From positions 434,001 through 498,000 of the forward strand of contig JAPDOI010000185.1 of the NCBI GenBank assembly GCA_029168955.1: a stretch of 64,000 bases of DNA, read 5' to 3'. The translations under genes were made by a program, and so were the position numbers. Positions 53,270 through 63,651 of the stretch are shown piece by piece; position 1 is the first letter of the stretch; the number at the start of each line of letters is the position of its first letter. The notes under the pieces were generated by a model. It saw only the letters and a list, made by a program, of their open reading frames with translations. It did no database searches and had not been told where the DNA came from. Origin of the DNA: Aplectana chamaeleonis (Eukaryota > Nematoda > Chromadorea > Rhabditida > Cosmocercidae).

Positions 53270-53718
53270 TTCCCTGAATATGCCTGAATTCTGCCAAATT
53301 ACGACATAAAAAATTGGGAGTTTCCGTCTAACTTCTGCCCCATAGAAATGCTGAACGCTGTGTTTTTCCGCCAAAACTTCGCAAAGGGTTTATTCAGGGC
53401 TCTTGACACAAATCTCGGGCGATTTTTCGCTAATAGGAGGTATAGTAGTTATTCCAGGTGTGTTATCTCAGCATTGGATCACGATCCTTAGACGTAGTTT
53501 TCGCAATTACGTGTTTCGCAATTCCGGAATTACAACTGGAATAACTCCTATACCTCCTATTAGCGAAAAACCGCCCGAGATTTGTGTCAAGAGCCCTGAA
53601 TAAACCCTTTGCAAAGTTTTCGCGAAAAACACAGCGTTCAGCATTTCTATGGGGCAGAAATTAGTCGGAAACTCCTAATTTTTCGTGTCGTAATTTGGCA
53701 GAATTTAGGCATATTAAG
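53270..53718. repeat. Large palindrome, arms about 180 bp
   Basis: Left arm 53270-53458 (ATGCCTGAATTCTGCC through CTATAGTAGTTATTCCAG-like sequence) pairs with 53533-53718 (CTGGAATAACTCCTATACCT through GGCAGAATTTAGGCAT) around a loop of about 75 bases. To its left (53030-53270) are CTACCAGAATTC-type subrepeats like those of the 40.04-42.15 kb element. Confidence 0.8.
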
Positions 53719-53940
53719 GAAAACTCTAGCGCACGAAGTCAGAGCAAGCAGCGCAGCCATTTATCCTATTTATCCTTTGTGAAAAAGATCAAATAACGAA
53801 ACAAATAGATCAATTCAACAATCAACGAAGAATAAAATTTGCAATATTGGCTAGCGTTCAGCCCGCGTCAAGGGATAGTAAAGGGAACGATTCTGATTTG
53901 GGATAGTAAAGTGTTAAACGTAGACGTTTCGCATCAACTC

Positions 53941-54782
53941 CGACATTGCAGTTCAAAATCGACGCGCAAATCAGATTTTGCGTCCTGAATAACTGCACTG
54001 GACAGAAATCTAGGGAGCGTCTGCAAAACTGAACATTATCACGATTTTTCAGTTCGAAAATGTCCTAATAGGATGCTTGCAAAGTACAGAAAAATTTGGC
54101 AAAAACACGTTTATTTTTAAACAGCCTGATCACTCACTGACGAACAACGGCTCTCCGCACTTACTATACATGTGCTTATCAGGGGCCGTATGCAAGACTG
54201 CGCCTGCTGGGCCAGGAGCAGAGCAGTCAGCGCCTTTGAAGATCGCCATTGCTCACAAGACAGGACACGTCTATCGTGGCTGGTCACAAGTCAAGACGCG
54301 GATGTCGTGCCCCAGCAGTCTTTCTCGCTTCCCCCAGCCGCTTCAATCTCCTAGCTGGGGCGCTTAGGGCACAGCGATGGGGCATGACATACGTGTCTTG
54401 ACTTGTGACCAAACACGATAGACGGGTCCTGTCTTGTGAGCAACGACGATCTTCAAAGGCGCCGACTGCACTGCCCCTGCCCCAGCCGGCGCGTTCTTGC
54501 ATACGGCCCCAGGGTGAAAAATCGCCTTTCGATTTTGTATCCATGAAAGCACATGTATAGCAAGTGCCGATCACCGTTATTCGTTAGTGAATGATCAGGC
54601 TGTTTAGAAACAAAAGTGTTCTTGCCAAATTTTGCTGTACTTCAGAAGCATTCTATTAGGACATTTTTGAACTGGAAAATCGTGATAATATTCAGGTTTG
54701 CTGACGCCCCCTAGATTTCTGTCCAGTGCAGTTATTCAGGACGCACAATCTGTGTTACGCTTCGGTTTTGAACTGCAATGTC
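53941..54782. repeat. Large palindrome, arms about 390 bp
   Basis: The left arm from GACATTGCAGTTCAAAA pairs with the right arm ending TTTTGAACTGCAATGTC. Inside, GACAGAAATCTAGG, CACGATTTTTCAGTTC, AGGGGCCGTATGCAAG and AAGATCGCCATTGCTCACAA also find their complements. The loop near 54340-54385 is about 45 bases. The two similar open frames on opposite strands (RAVSAFEDRHCSQDRTRLSW and SAVGAFEDRRCSQDRTRLSC) are the two arms. Confidence 0.85.
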
Positions 54783-54891
54783 TAATTGGGTACGGAACAC
54801 GAAATTGAATACTGTCGTATGCTCTTGACGCATGCAGTATGAATGGCTTGAGTTTGATTTCTAATCTTCTTAACAGGAATGGACATCCGAA

Positions 54892-55185
54892 TCACTGATC
54901 ATTTTCCAAGGCTTCATATAGCATCCTCGTTGTGTAGGTCTTTCTTTCGTGATCCTTCTTCTTTTTTATCGCCGCGCAATGCTCATCAAAAATTTTCCGC
55001 CTCTCATAGTCACTGCAATAATTAAGATTACTCGAGTGCGCCATTATCAGTTGCAACATTGCAACCAGGCGTGTGCAGAATTTCCGATTTTCCAAAAGAT
55101 GTTTCAATATTCCCCATTTTGACCATTCTGTTTTCGGTTTCCCCTTTAATAAAAAGGACATGAAAGTCATCAAGAACTTGCTCAT
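54892..55185 (-). CDS. Single-exon ORF, possibly FF-domain-like
   Basis: A 97-codon ATG-to-stop minus-strand frame with helical, charged composition: TEWSKWGILKHLLENRKF, then SDYERRKIFDEHCAAIKKKK and DHERKTYTTRMLYEALENDQ. The pattern Trp, then a short helix, then ERRKIFDEH with a Lys-rich end recalls FF domains of splicing and transcription factors, but the Trp-to-Phe spacing is not a clean match. Stops lie just upstream of the ATG. It could be a real small gene, an exon or a captured fragment. It lies between a palindrome and a family P end. Confidence 0.4.
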   Translation of the reverse strand: MSKFLMTFMSFLLKGKPKTEWSKWGILKHLLENRKFCTRLVAMLQLIMAHSSNLNYCSDYERRKIFDEHCAAIKKKKDHERKTYTTRMLYEALENDQ

Positions 55186-55489
55186 TTTATCTTTTAAATG
55201 ATGTACATTTACTCCGTCGATTGGCAGCCAAGCCTGGTACCCCTTCTGTGGCCGTATTCATGAACCCAAGGGAGCCTACCGGGAAGATTCAAAGTGTACT
55301 CAACGTACCCACCCGGCGCGTAGACAGGGAGGTTGCCGGCTAACTGGCAGGTAAACGGCAGTGACAAGAACGTAAGTTAGAGGCATCGTTCGCGCTGGAA
55401 ATCAATTTTCATTTTACAGGCTCAATTTCATGATTGAGCCCGGTAGACCACACTGGTAAACTTTGGTGCGTCAAAAACGTTGGGCAATG

Positions 55490-55839
55490 AGGTTGGAAGG
55501 CGTCAAAGATGAAGATCCGCCATCAATTCTCACCAGTCATCTAGAACTTTTTCCTAGAATGTTGGTGCGACCGTAAGACAACGTGAAAAGTAGTTACGGC
55601 ACAAACTCCACATGCAGAAAAACTCCGAAAATGACAGTGACGAGGCCTCCAAAAGCAGAAAAACTTCAAGAAGGATTTTGGCGCGAAATTCAAATTCGTA
55701 TTTACAATCTTTTCCGATTGACTTTTCTTTACAAATGAAGGTTCTCCATGAGCCCCTTCGACATTTTCGTTTACTAGAGATACCAAGCTACGCAAAAACA
55801 TGAAAAAATAATATACGGTTTTCTGCGCGTACGATGCCC
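55490..55839 (-). repeat. Family A repeat, copy 3 (inverted)
   Basis: Inverse match to 4100-4435, ending CGCGTACGATGCCC before TTAA (55840-55843). Confidence 0.7.
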
Positions 55840-55842
55840 TTA

Positions 55843-56139
55843 AGTGCGCCAGAACGGGGCTACCGTAATTTCAGGAATGATGTTATACAGCCCCCATTCG
55901 ACTCTCGTAAACAAAACTGATGATACCCATTAGACAACGGGTAGAATATAAAAGAAGTGGAGAGTGGTGTGTCTTCATTCACACCGTCCTTCTCCAGGGG
56001 TCAGCAGTTGAGGATCTGCCTGGGCTACAAAGCAGGAAAACAGCACCACCGGTGGTGAAGATGTAGCGAAAGTGGTGTCTAATTAAAAAAAATTAGAGCC
56101 AACTCGATTGAGATTACGGTAGCTCCGTTCTGGCGCACT
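55843..56139. mobile_element. MITE with 33-bp TIRs and TTA target
   Basis: AGTGCGCCAGAACGGGGCTA then CCGTAAT pairs with ATTACGGTAGCTCCGTTCTG then GCGCACT. TTA is present on both sides (55840-55842, 56140-56142). It contains a small palindrome CACCACCGGTGGTG. Non-coding. Confidence 0.75.
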
Positions 56140-56369
56140 TTACTTACGTTCTTGTAACGGCAGTGTTTCTAGCAACCTAGCAGGTGGATGGAAAGGGGGG
56201 GGGGGTTACTGACAGCTACGTCGATCTCAAATTTCAGATAATGATCCATGGTTCCCTGGCAGGCAGCGCGCGCTCAACTGGACGCGCGCAACTCCAAATT
56301 TGAGCAGAAGCGACATGCATTTATTTCCAGCCTCCTGCCCAAAAATGAGCTTATCTGAAATCGTAGCAG

Positions 56370-57110
56370 TATCGCGAGTCGTTTCGACTTGCAGTCGAAG
56401 CGACTAGCGATACTGCCGCGACCTGAAATCGTTTTGTCCACTCATTTCGAGTCGCTCGGGCGGACGCAGTTTCGCGTGAAAAATACGGACAATTGCGGAC
56501 AACGCTGCAGGAATTAAAAAAAAAAACATTTTTTCTCGGTTTTTGCTGACTCCTCCTGATTTTTTTTGTGACTTCGGTGCCTTTATATTCTAGATAAATT
56601 AGTCTTGCATAGTTTTCCAACAAAAAATGATTTCAAAAGACGACGGGATGGAATTTGCTTGTACAGCATCATAAAACTACAACTAACGTTAGTGATTGCC
56701 GGAAGGTCTGCATGAAATGTGATTTCTCGGTAGCCTCAATAAACTTTCTCATCTCTATAATCGTACATGCGTAAAAAGAACGTGTTTTTCCCTTTCACAT
56801 GCCGTATTTTATTCTAGTGAACTGTGACGTGTGCAATTTCGCGCCACGTACGCAAGGTTGTGACGAAAGATTGCGGACTAGTCGCCTCGACTACACGAAT
56901 CGCTTCCATCATTTAAGCGACGCGACTAGTCGAAGCGACCTAACAAAATCGAGCAGGTCGCTTCGACCAGCTATGAAATACCGCAGTCGCTCGGCGATCG
57001 TGACTGAAACTGGGAACTGTTCCAGCCCGTCGCGACTGAGTGCAAGATCTGTTGCCGCGACGGGTTTCCTGTTGGCAGTGCCGCGACTAGCCGAAGCGAC
57101 CTGCTATGGA
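56370..57110. repeat. Region with AGTCGAAGCGAC subrepeats
   Basis: GTCGAAGCGAC or its complement GTCGCTTCGAC occurs at least five times in two clusters (56380-56460 and 56930-57105), the pattern of subterminal repeats in a hAT-like non-autonomous element. Clear ends were not found. Confidence 0.5.
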
Positions 57111-57263
57111 TGAGTCTTGAGGTGAGCAAGTATTCCCTCACCTACTCAGGGGAAACGAAGATGCTGAATGAAAAATAATCGGCCTGCTATCAAAACATTC
57201 TTCTTTGATATGATTGATAAGGCATTATGAAGGCAACGTTTGCAAGTAAAAGGTAATACATAG

Positions 57264-57380
57264 TTGACGAGTTAGCCTTGGATAGCCTCTCCTCAAATAT
57301 ACGCCGGGCATGTTTCCGTTACAATGAGCGCTACAGTGCAAGTTCGCCTCTTTTGCCATACTATTCAGGCTTCACACAAG
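57264..57380 (+). CDS. Host exon ending at a GTAAGA donor
   Basis: An open stretch reads DELALDSLSSNIRRACFRYN then ERYSASSPLLPYYSGFTQ and ends at CACAAG|GTAAGATG (donor at 57381). With two leading bases and one trailing base the exon is 117 bases. The residue mix is strongly protein-like. The acceptor would be AATACATAG, weaker than consensus, so the true start may lie elsewhere. Family unknown. Confidence 0.5.
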
Positions 57381-57582
57381 GTAAGATGTGAACTCTAGTG
57401 TCCTGATAAATACGATCGCTTAGTAACGTGGAATGGTTAGAGAATAGACATTTGGAACACAAAACTTGCGATCCCACTGCTGAGCGTACTTCAAAGTGCT
57501 GTAGGGATACCGAGCCGCAGCGGAACGTCATCATTTATTTATATTAGTTTAATTTTTTATATCATTTATAAGCTCCCTCAAT

Positions 57583-57789
57583 GTGCCGTGTGCCGTAAAG
57601 TGCCGAAATTTTCCCACTATTCATACGTGCAGCATTCCGCTGACCTCGAACCGCCCCCGCTCACCCGATCAATTTACGACTAAGCCCTTCAAGATCGATC
57701 TCCCTCCTTATACAACCCTACACCAATCCATCGAGGCCCTGCAACTTCCCTCTGATAAAAGAACTTCTCATGGGCTTATGATAAAATAA
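57583..57789 (+). CDS. Possible exon or gene fragment
   Basis: A 68-codon frame with FPTIHTC near residues 10-16 and PFKIDLPPYTTLHQSIEALQ, then a stop inside GATAAAATAAA, which also offers a poly(A)-like signal. The PTxHTC and LPPY segments recall the C-lobe of HECT ubiquitin ligases, but 19 residues separate them where HECT domains have about four. The likeness may be chance. Confidence 0.25.
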   Translation: MPCAVKCRNFPTIHTCSIPLTSNRPRSPDQFTTKPFKIDLPPYTTLHQSIEALQLPSDKRTSHGLMIK

Positions 57790-57834
57790 ATTCTCATGAG
57801 GGTTCCATGGATTCCCATGGAGACCCAGCATATT

Positions 57835-58403
57835 CCCTATTGGGTCCCGCTAACTTTTCCGAACGTTCGACGCACTCCCAGTTGGGATCGACAAACTTTT
57901 CTCGGCGCTTGGCGCACTCCCAGTTGGGTCCAACACACTTTTTTCGGCGCTCGGCTCACTCCCAGTTATGTCCAACACACTTTTCTCGGCGCACTCCCAG
58001 TTGGGTCCAACACACTTTTCTCCGCGCTTGGCGCACTTCCGGTTGGGTCCAGTGCACCTTTTCCGGCGATCTGCTCACTCCAACTTGTGTCCCGCACGCG
58101 TACTCCGGCGCTTCCAGTTGGTTCCCACCAACTTTTCTCGGCGCTGTGCCCACTCCCAATGGGGTCCCGCCTAGTTTTTCCGGCGCCCTGCTCACTCCCA
58201 GTTTTGTTCCGCACACGTACTCTACCGCTTGGCGCACCCCATTCGGGTCCCGTCTACGTTTTCCGGAGCTCTGCGCACTATTAGTTGGGTCCCGCCTTTT
58301 TTCTCGGCGCTCGGCTCACTCCCACTTGGGCCCCGCAAACGCTCGTCGACGCTTAGCGCACTCCCAGTTGGGTCCGACACACTTTTTCAGCGCTTGGCGC
58401 GTT
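57835..58403 (+). repeat. 42-bp satellite array 1, diverged
   Basis: About thirteen units of CACTCCCAGTTGGGTCC-, ACACACTTTTCTCGGCGC-, TTGGCG- with a 42-base period and much divergence. The 14-residue reading (GPTHFFRRSAHSQL) is open because 42 is a multiple of three. Same satellite as 60650-61690 in opposite orientation. Confidence 0.85.
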
Positions 58404-58824
58404 TGCGATGACGTCCACTAAGCAATTTTGGCAAATTTTTGCATTTTACTGGAATTTTAGTGCCACTTCTTGGAAAAATACCTTTCTGCTGGAAAACGGA
58501 AGTATTCTGGAGGATTACATGAAAATTCGGGAGATTTACGGGGACAATTTCCCTAATTTATCAGTATTCTGGCAGATTTTCTGTCGGATCAGCACCTAAG
58601 AGGAATTCTGTAGTAAAAACCTGCGTTTACTTGTAATTGGAAGTAAACCTCTCGTAATTCAGAGGTAAACCACCAGAAAATTTTCTGCTGAGCATATACC
58701 CTGACTTTTGTGAAACTTTCTCAATCAATTTGCAGCTTTTTTTTCATAGAGACTCGAGTTTAATGGGATTCGTATCGTTGTTTTCTCCGAGTCCGAATTG
58801 CCTGAGCATTAACGAAGCTGCGTA

Positions 58825-58975
58825 CAGTCGGCATGGATCTTATAGTTAGTGATACTTTGCGTTCCCTGTTGAAGGTTGGTGCAAACTCGGTGTCATATTC
58901 TATTACATAGGTGCACCGAGTTTGCGCCAGCTTTCAATGGGGAACGCAAAGTATCATTAGGATCCAGACTTACTG
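58825..58975. mobile_element. Family J TA-type hairpin MITE, copy 2
   Basis: TA at 58823-58824 and 58976-58977 flanks CAGTCGGCATGGATCTTATA and GGATCCAGACTTACTG. ACTTTGCGTTCCC and GGGGAACGCAAAGT form the inner arms. Confidence 0.75.
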
Positions 58976-59060
58976 TACATAATTCCACATCCGAAAAAGT
59001 CTCAGTCGACTAGCCTTTAGAGACTCACTGATTGCGGAAAGTAGAAAAGAAGTGCCTTCA

Positions 59061-59517
59061 AGGCAGCATACACGCTCGTAAACGTGGTTGAGATAACTAC
59101 GGAAATGGAATGGTATGGCACAGAACACAACGCCTACGCATTTAGAAGCGTCAAAAACTACCCACAATGTCGCTACTCGTGTAGGAAGTTGGCCCGCCCC
59201 TCTATTTGCTGCTCTCCTCCAAAACAGGGGTGCTGGGCCATTCCCTTCGTCGTCGATGTTTGTGGGTGGTGCAGTAAGTATGTACAATAAGTACACCACA
59301 TACATCGACGACGGTGGGAATAGCCCGGCGCCCCTGTTCTAGAGGAGAACGGAAAATACAGGGGCGGGCAGATACAGGGGCGGGGCCAACTTTTTACGCA
59401 TGTGGCGTCATTGTGGGTCGTTTTTGACGCTTCAAAATGCGTAGGCGTTGTGTTCTGTGCCATACCATTCCATTTCCGTAGTTATCTCAACCACGTTTAC
59501 GAGAGTGTATGCTGCCT
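59061..59517. mobile_element. Fold-back element, arms about 200 bp
   Basis: AGGCAGCATACACGCTCGTA then AACGTGGTTGAGATAAC pairs with GTTATCTCAACCACGTTTAC then GAGAGTGTATGCTGCCT. Pairing continues through GGAATGGTATGGCACAGAAC and GCGTCAAAAACTACCCAC to a centre near 59285. The terminal AGGCAG resembles family C ends. The similar frames on both strands are the two arms. Confidence 0.8.
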
Positions 59518-59711
59518 TTACCTATGCAGCAAGACTCCGATGAAGCCATTAGGATTAGTCCTGGGGTTGAACAATATTCCATAGACAGGCGCTCGGAACT
59601 TGGTCCTCAATCTAGTCACCGGAATCGGGGTGTGCGCGGCACATAGGTACTGTTATGTGCTGAGTTCGAGCTACCAAAGAATGACTTGCAATCTCCATTG
59701 CTTGAGGAGTT

Positions 59712-60488
59712 GTGTGTGGGTTGGATGTGATTCTGGAGCAGTCTTTAGTGGGGCCCTCGGAGGCACGTAGGGTCCGTCGCCGCGGCCGGGGTTGTCGATT
59801 TGAGCGAGGCGAATCTTTTCTCTCGACCTCTCCGGCAGACCTAAAGCTGTTTTGGCGTTGCAATTTGCAGCTTATCCTCGTCTCCCCCCCCTCTTCGGAC
59901 ACCCCCTCTCCCTCTCTCGCATATGTTTTGCCATTCACGAATTCTGCCTCTTCTCTGTGCCCCTCTAGCCAACCACTATTATCTGCTAGATTCAAACGTT
60001 TCAACAATCATTCCAATAGCATCACACGAGTCACTATCTATCTATCTCTCTCTTTTCCTGTTCACTCTCAAGGCCGAAAAAATTCACCTCGCCTACACTT
60101 GTTCCCGACCCTGAACTCGCCGACCCTGATCACGGCGGGGGGACAGCGGCGTTTTCGATCGCCTCTGTTTTCCCATGCCTTGCGCTATTTTTGGCTCCTT
60201 CCGCTCTTTATCGACGCTCTCATTGTTTGTCGTTCGTTTTATTACAGCCAAAACAAATGTGCAGTTGTGCGCTGCGATTTTGTGGCAAAAAGTGAAAGCA
60301 GTTCTATTTTTCACTGCAAGTGGTTTCCCATATTTTTTGCGATTTATGAAATACATACACATATGGTTTGTATCCTATCTGTAGGAAGACACGATGCAGC
60401 TTTTATCTATCAATTTTATCTTTCTCCATTTCCTCCACTGCGTCTTCTCAAAAACAACCGCTCGACTTTTATGGTGAAACAATTATAG
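59712..60488 (+). CDS. Long open frame of uncertain status
   Basis: A 258-codon frame from ATG to TAG. Composition is Ser/Pro/Leu-rich in the first half and aromatic and hydrophobic after residue 150 (HALRYFWLLPLFIDALIVCR). It contains no domain I recognise; the opposite strand over 59612-60007 is also open and basic. Length favours coding, composition does not. It may be a retroelement ORF1-type relic or chance. Confidence 0.2.
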   Translation: MCGLDVILEQSLVGPSEARRVRRRGRGCRFERGESFLSTSPADLKLFWRCNLQLILVSPPSSDTPSPSLAYVLPFTNSASSLCPSSQPLLSARFKRFNNHSNSITRVTIYLSLSFPVHSQGRKNSPRLHLFPTLNSPTLITAGGQRRFRSPLFSHALRYFWLLPLFIDALIVCRSFYYSQNKCAVVRCDFVAKSESSSIFHCKWFPIFFAIYEIHTHMVCILSVGRHDAAFIYQFYLSPFPPLRLLKNNRSTFMVKQL

Positions 60489-60540
60489 CAGCGTCGTGTT
60501 TTCCCCCATCCAGAGATATCCTACTATATATATTTTGGTA

Positions 60541-60600
60541 AATTTGTGTGTGCGTGTGTGTGTTTATGTATGTGTGCGTTTCTCTGTGTGTTTGTTTGAC
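60541..60600. repeat. TG-rich microsatellite
   Basis: Interrupted (TG)n with GTGTGTGCGTGTGTGTG and TTTGTTTG. Confidence 0.7.
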
Positions 60601-60649
60601 CGTTTATTCGGCTTGACTTTCAAGACGGGCTACCTTACGGGTACGGGCT

Positions 60650-61690
60650 CAAGAGCGCGCAGAACGCCGTAGAAAGTGTGTGGGACCCAAGTGGAAGTGC
60701 GCAGGACGCCGTATAAAGTGTGCGGGACCCGAGTGAGAGTGCGCCGGACGCCGTAGAAAGTGTGCGGGACCCGAGTGAGAGTGCGCCGGACGCCGTAGAA
60801 AGTGTGCGGGACCCGAGTAAGAGTGCGCCGGACGCCGTAGAAAGTGTGCGGGACCCGAGTGAGAGTGCGCCGGACGCCGTAGAAAGTGTGCGGGACTCGA
60901 GTGAGAGTGCGCCGGACGCCGTAGAAAGTGTGCGGGACCCGATTGAGAGTGCGCCGGACGCCGTAGAAAGTGTGCGGGACCCGAGTGAGAGTGCGCCGGA
61001 CGCCGTAGAAAGTGTGCGGGACCCGAGTGAGAGTGCGCCGGACGCCGTAGAAAGTGTGCGGGACCCGAGTGAGAGTGCGCCGGACGCCGTAGAAAGTGTG
61101 CGGGACCCGAGTGAGAGTGCGCCGGACGCCGTAGAAAGTGTGCGGGACCCGAGTAAGAGTGCGCCGGACGCCGTAGAAAGTGTGCGGGACCCGAGTGAGA
61201 GTGCGCCGGACGCCGTAGAAAGTGTGCGGGACTCGAGTGAGAGTGCGCCGGACGCCGTAGAAAGTGTGCGGGACCCGAGTGAGAGTGCGCCGGACGCCGT
61301 AGAAAGTGTGCGGGACCCGAGTGAGAGTGCGCCGGACGCCGTAGAAAGTGTGCGGGACCCGAGGAGAGTGCGCCGGACGCCGTAGAAAGTGTGCGGGACC
61401 CGAGTGAGAGTGCGCCGGACGCCGTAGAAAGTGTGCAGGACCCGAGTGAGAGTGCGCCGGACGCCGTAGAAAGTGTGCGGAACCCGAGTGAGAGTGCGCC
61501 GGCCGCCGTAGAAAGTGTGCGGGAACCAAGTGCGGAGAGCGCCGGTCGCCGTAGAAAGTGTGCGGGACCCAAGTGGGAGTGCTAGGGGCGCCGCATAAAA
61601 TGTGTGAGACCCGAGGGAGATCGCGCCGTAGGAAGTGTGTGAGACCCAAAGGAAGCGTTGGACGCCGCAGAAAACGTGTGAGACTCAAGA
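60650..61690 (-). repeat. 42-bp satellite array 2, homogeneous
   Basis: More than twenty nearly identical 42-base units (GGACCCGAGTGAGAGTGCGC, then CGGACGCCGTAGAAAGTGTGC), more variable at both ends. The period, a multiple of three, makes frames open on both strands: 383 and 307 residues on the minus strand (VPHTFYGVRRTLTR, GPAHFLRRPAHSHS) and 221 residues on the + strand (RDPSESAPDAVESV). I regard these as non-coding. Confidence 0.9.
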
Positions 61691-62269
61691 GAGAGAGAGA
61701 GCGCATTACTTCAGAATCACTATGTGCGTCTAAAAGAGAGCGTACACCACTCCTTTCTTCAGGTCCCCTACCCTTCACCACTCAATTCAACTGCTTAGCT
61801 GTTTATATGCACTAACTTTTCTAAATCGGGTTTATATACGATGAAAATAAGAGTTAATCAAAATCTGCATCCATGAAACACAAACATCATTCTACTTCAT
61901 TTGGCAAAAAAAGTAGCAGGGGGTCGGTTGATCATGAAAACGTTTAGTAAATTCCAAACAGCGGTTGTCCTTATCATGACAAAAATTAAGATAAATCAAA
62001 GGCCACTCCAGGATCTTATAAAACGGAAGAACGACCGGTGTGTCACGTTACAGATAAGGAAGTAAACGGGCGTAGCAAGGTTTGGAATGCTTTGTGATTT
62101 CCCATGGTTTAAGTGTTGCCGCCTAAACCAGCTTATGGGCCGGCGCAGGAAGAAAGAAAGCACCGAGTTATTTGCCTTATACCCAATATGCCGGCGAAGC
62201 CGGGCCCCAGCGGCAGAGGCCGGCGTCAGCCGGCCGACGCCGCTGGTACGATATAGTCCGCTGCCCGTA

Positions 62270-62389
62270 AGGCCTAATGCATACCTCCTGCCACAAGCGA
62301 CGCGACGTAGTGCCTGTCGTACATATCGACCGAAAATCGATATGGATGATATGCACTGTCGCTGTCGCGCGAAGTATGCACTAGGCCTA
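62270..62389 (+). mobile_element. Family H fold-back element, copy 2
   Basis: TIRs AGGCCTAATGCATAC / GTATGCACTAGGCC. Core CATATCGACCGAAAATCGAT and GCACTGTCGCTGTCGCGC match 9651-9777 inverted. Confidence 0.65.
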
Positions 62390-62399
62390 AAAAGGCAGT

Positions 62400-63470
62400 T
62401 GCAGCTAATACATTGAGTGTACTTCGTGAGGCTTTGCGAGGATTCATTATTAACTTGGCCAATGAGCAGATGCTTTAAGTGAGTTTTCGTCTTCCTTTCT
62501 TTTTTACAGTTTTTGTCGTTTATATTGGTTTTTTACGTTGAGTGTTACGAGCAGAGCTTTCATTTTGAGCACAAGGGGAATATGGTTGAAACAAAAAAAA
62601 ATACGGGAAACATATCTAACAAACAGAGCGATTTTGCATTTTTTGTCCCAAAATTTAACAAAAGCACTATTTTTTACGCAATTACAAGGCTAGTCCTATG
62701 TAGGTAAATTTTTAAATCGTTCTTAAATGAAATCGAATATGCGTCAGCCTCACTCCCACTCAGGGATGTGCAAAATTCTACGCTTGCTAGCCGTTCTGGT
62801 CTTTCTATTTTCTGTTTTCTGAAAAACAAAATTACCCGAAATTAGGAGAAATTAAGAAAAGCAATATTTAATGTCTTATTGTTAGTAATGATAAGTAGCA
62901 GTAACTTTTGGGTGGTTGTCATGCTCACTACGAAAAGGCTGAGACTGGCAAAAGGCCCTCACAGAGGTTGAGATGTATCGATTTGTGACGAGAACAACTA
63001 ATGTGTAAAACCTTTTTTTCACTGGTATGTCACAACGAACTCGTAGCGAGAAGCCAATAAGCGAAGTGCCTTTCAGGAATGTTTTGGTGTCGACTTCACG
63101 TATACATATTGATTATACTGCACTTTTTGTTAAATTGCTTCTCCCGGTACAACTGATTTTGTGCATTAAGTGTTTAATCTGCTATTACATAGGTACCTAA
63201 TTTCGAAAGGCACTCCATAAATGTCGGGAATTTGCATATTTTCGTTCTGTCTTTCTGTCTTGCCTTCCAAACAAACTAAACCACAGCTGGATATGAGAGG
63301 AATTTTTACACTCGGAGTTAAAATCCTATAGGGTGGTTTTTAAATATGGTGACAAAACTTTCTGGTCACACCGCGCCTACATATGCGCGTCGCTAATCAC
63401 CTTGTAGTCTGTTCTTTTCAGAAGCCTCTCTCTCAAAATGCGCAACGTTTCGCCTCACAAAATGGTAGGA
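62400..63470. other. No recognisable gene
   Basis: AT-rich DNA with only short, low-complexity frames; one T-rich frame at 62513-62707 has no features worth naming. Confidence 0.4.
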
Positions 63471-63474
63471 AATG

Positions 63475-63647
63475 AGATGAAAAATGACGTAGAAAATGAG
63501 AAAAACGCACCAGAAGTACACGAAATCCCTAAGTATCACCCCGTCTCTTAAGTATCAGAGGAAGTGTTTGTTGTGACAATGAAATCTTTTGAGGACCCGT
63601 CCTTTGCAATTGTCTACTTTCTATTGCACCCTTTTTTCCTTAGGGCC
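63475..63647 (-). mobile_element. Fragment of family C type 2 MITE
   Basis: CCAGAAGTACACGAAATCC and TATCACCCCGTCTCTTAAGT, then GACCCGTCC match 50960-51100. It is interrupted at a TTAA (63648-63651) by a type 1 element. Confidence 0.7.
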
Positions 63648-63651
63648 TTAA

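Noticed and set aside
54077..54574. Two similar open frames of 96 residues on opposite strands
   Set aside because: They are the two arms of the 53.94-54.78 kb palindrome; similarity follows from base pairing, and no coding signal was found.
57807..58421. 204-residue plus-strand frame with AHSQLGPTHFF-type repeats
   Set aside because: Same 42-base satellite in decayed form; unit lengths vary and several overlapping frames are equally open.
60545..61690. CRISPR-like regular repeats
   Set aside because: Units are contiguous without unique spacers and the host is eukaryotic; these are satellites.
60630..61781. Open frames of 383 and 307 residues on the minus strand and 221 residues on the plus strand
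   Set aside because: They are readings of the 42-base satellite; a period divisible by three opens frames on both strands at once. No start context, splice site or domain supports coding.
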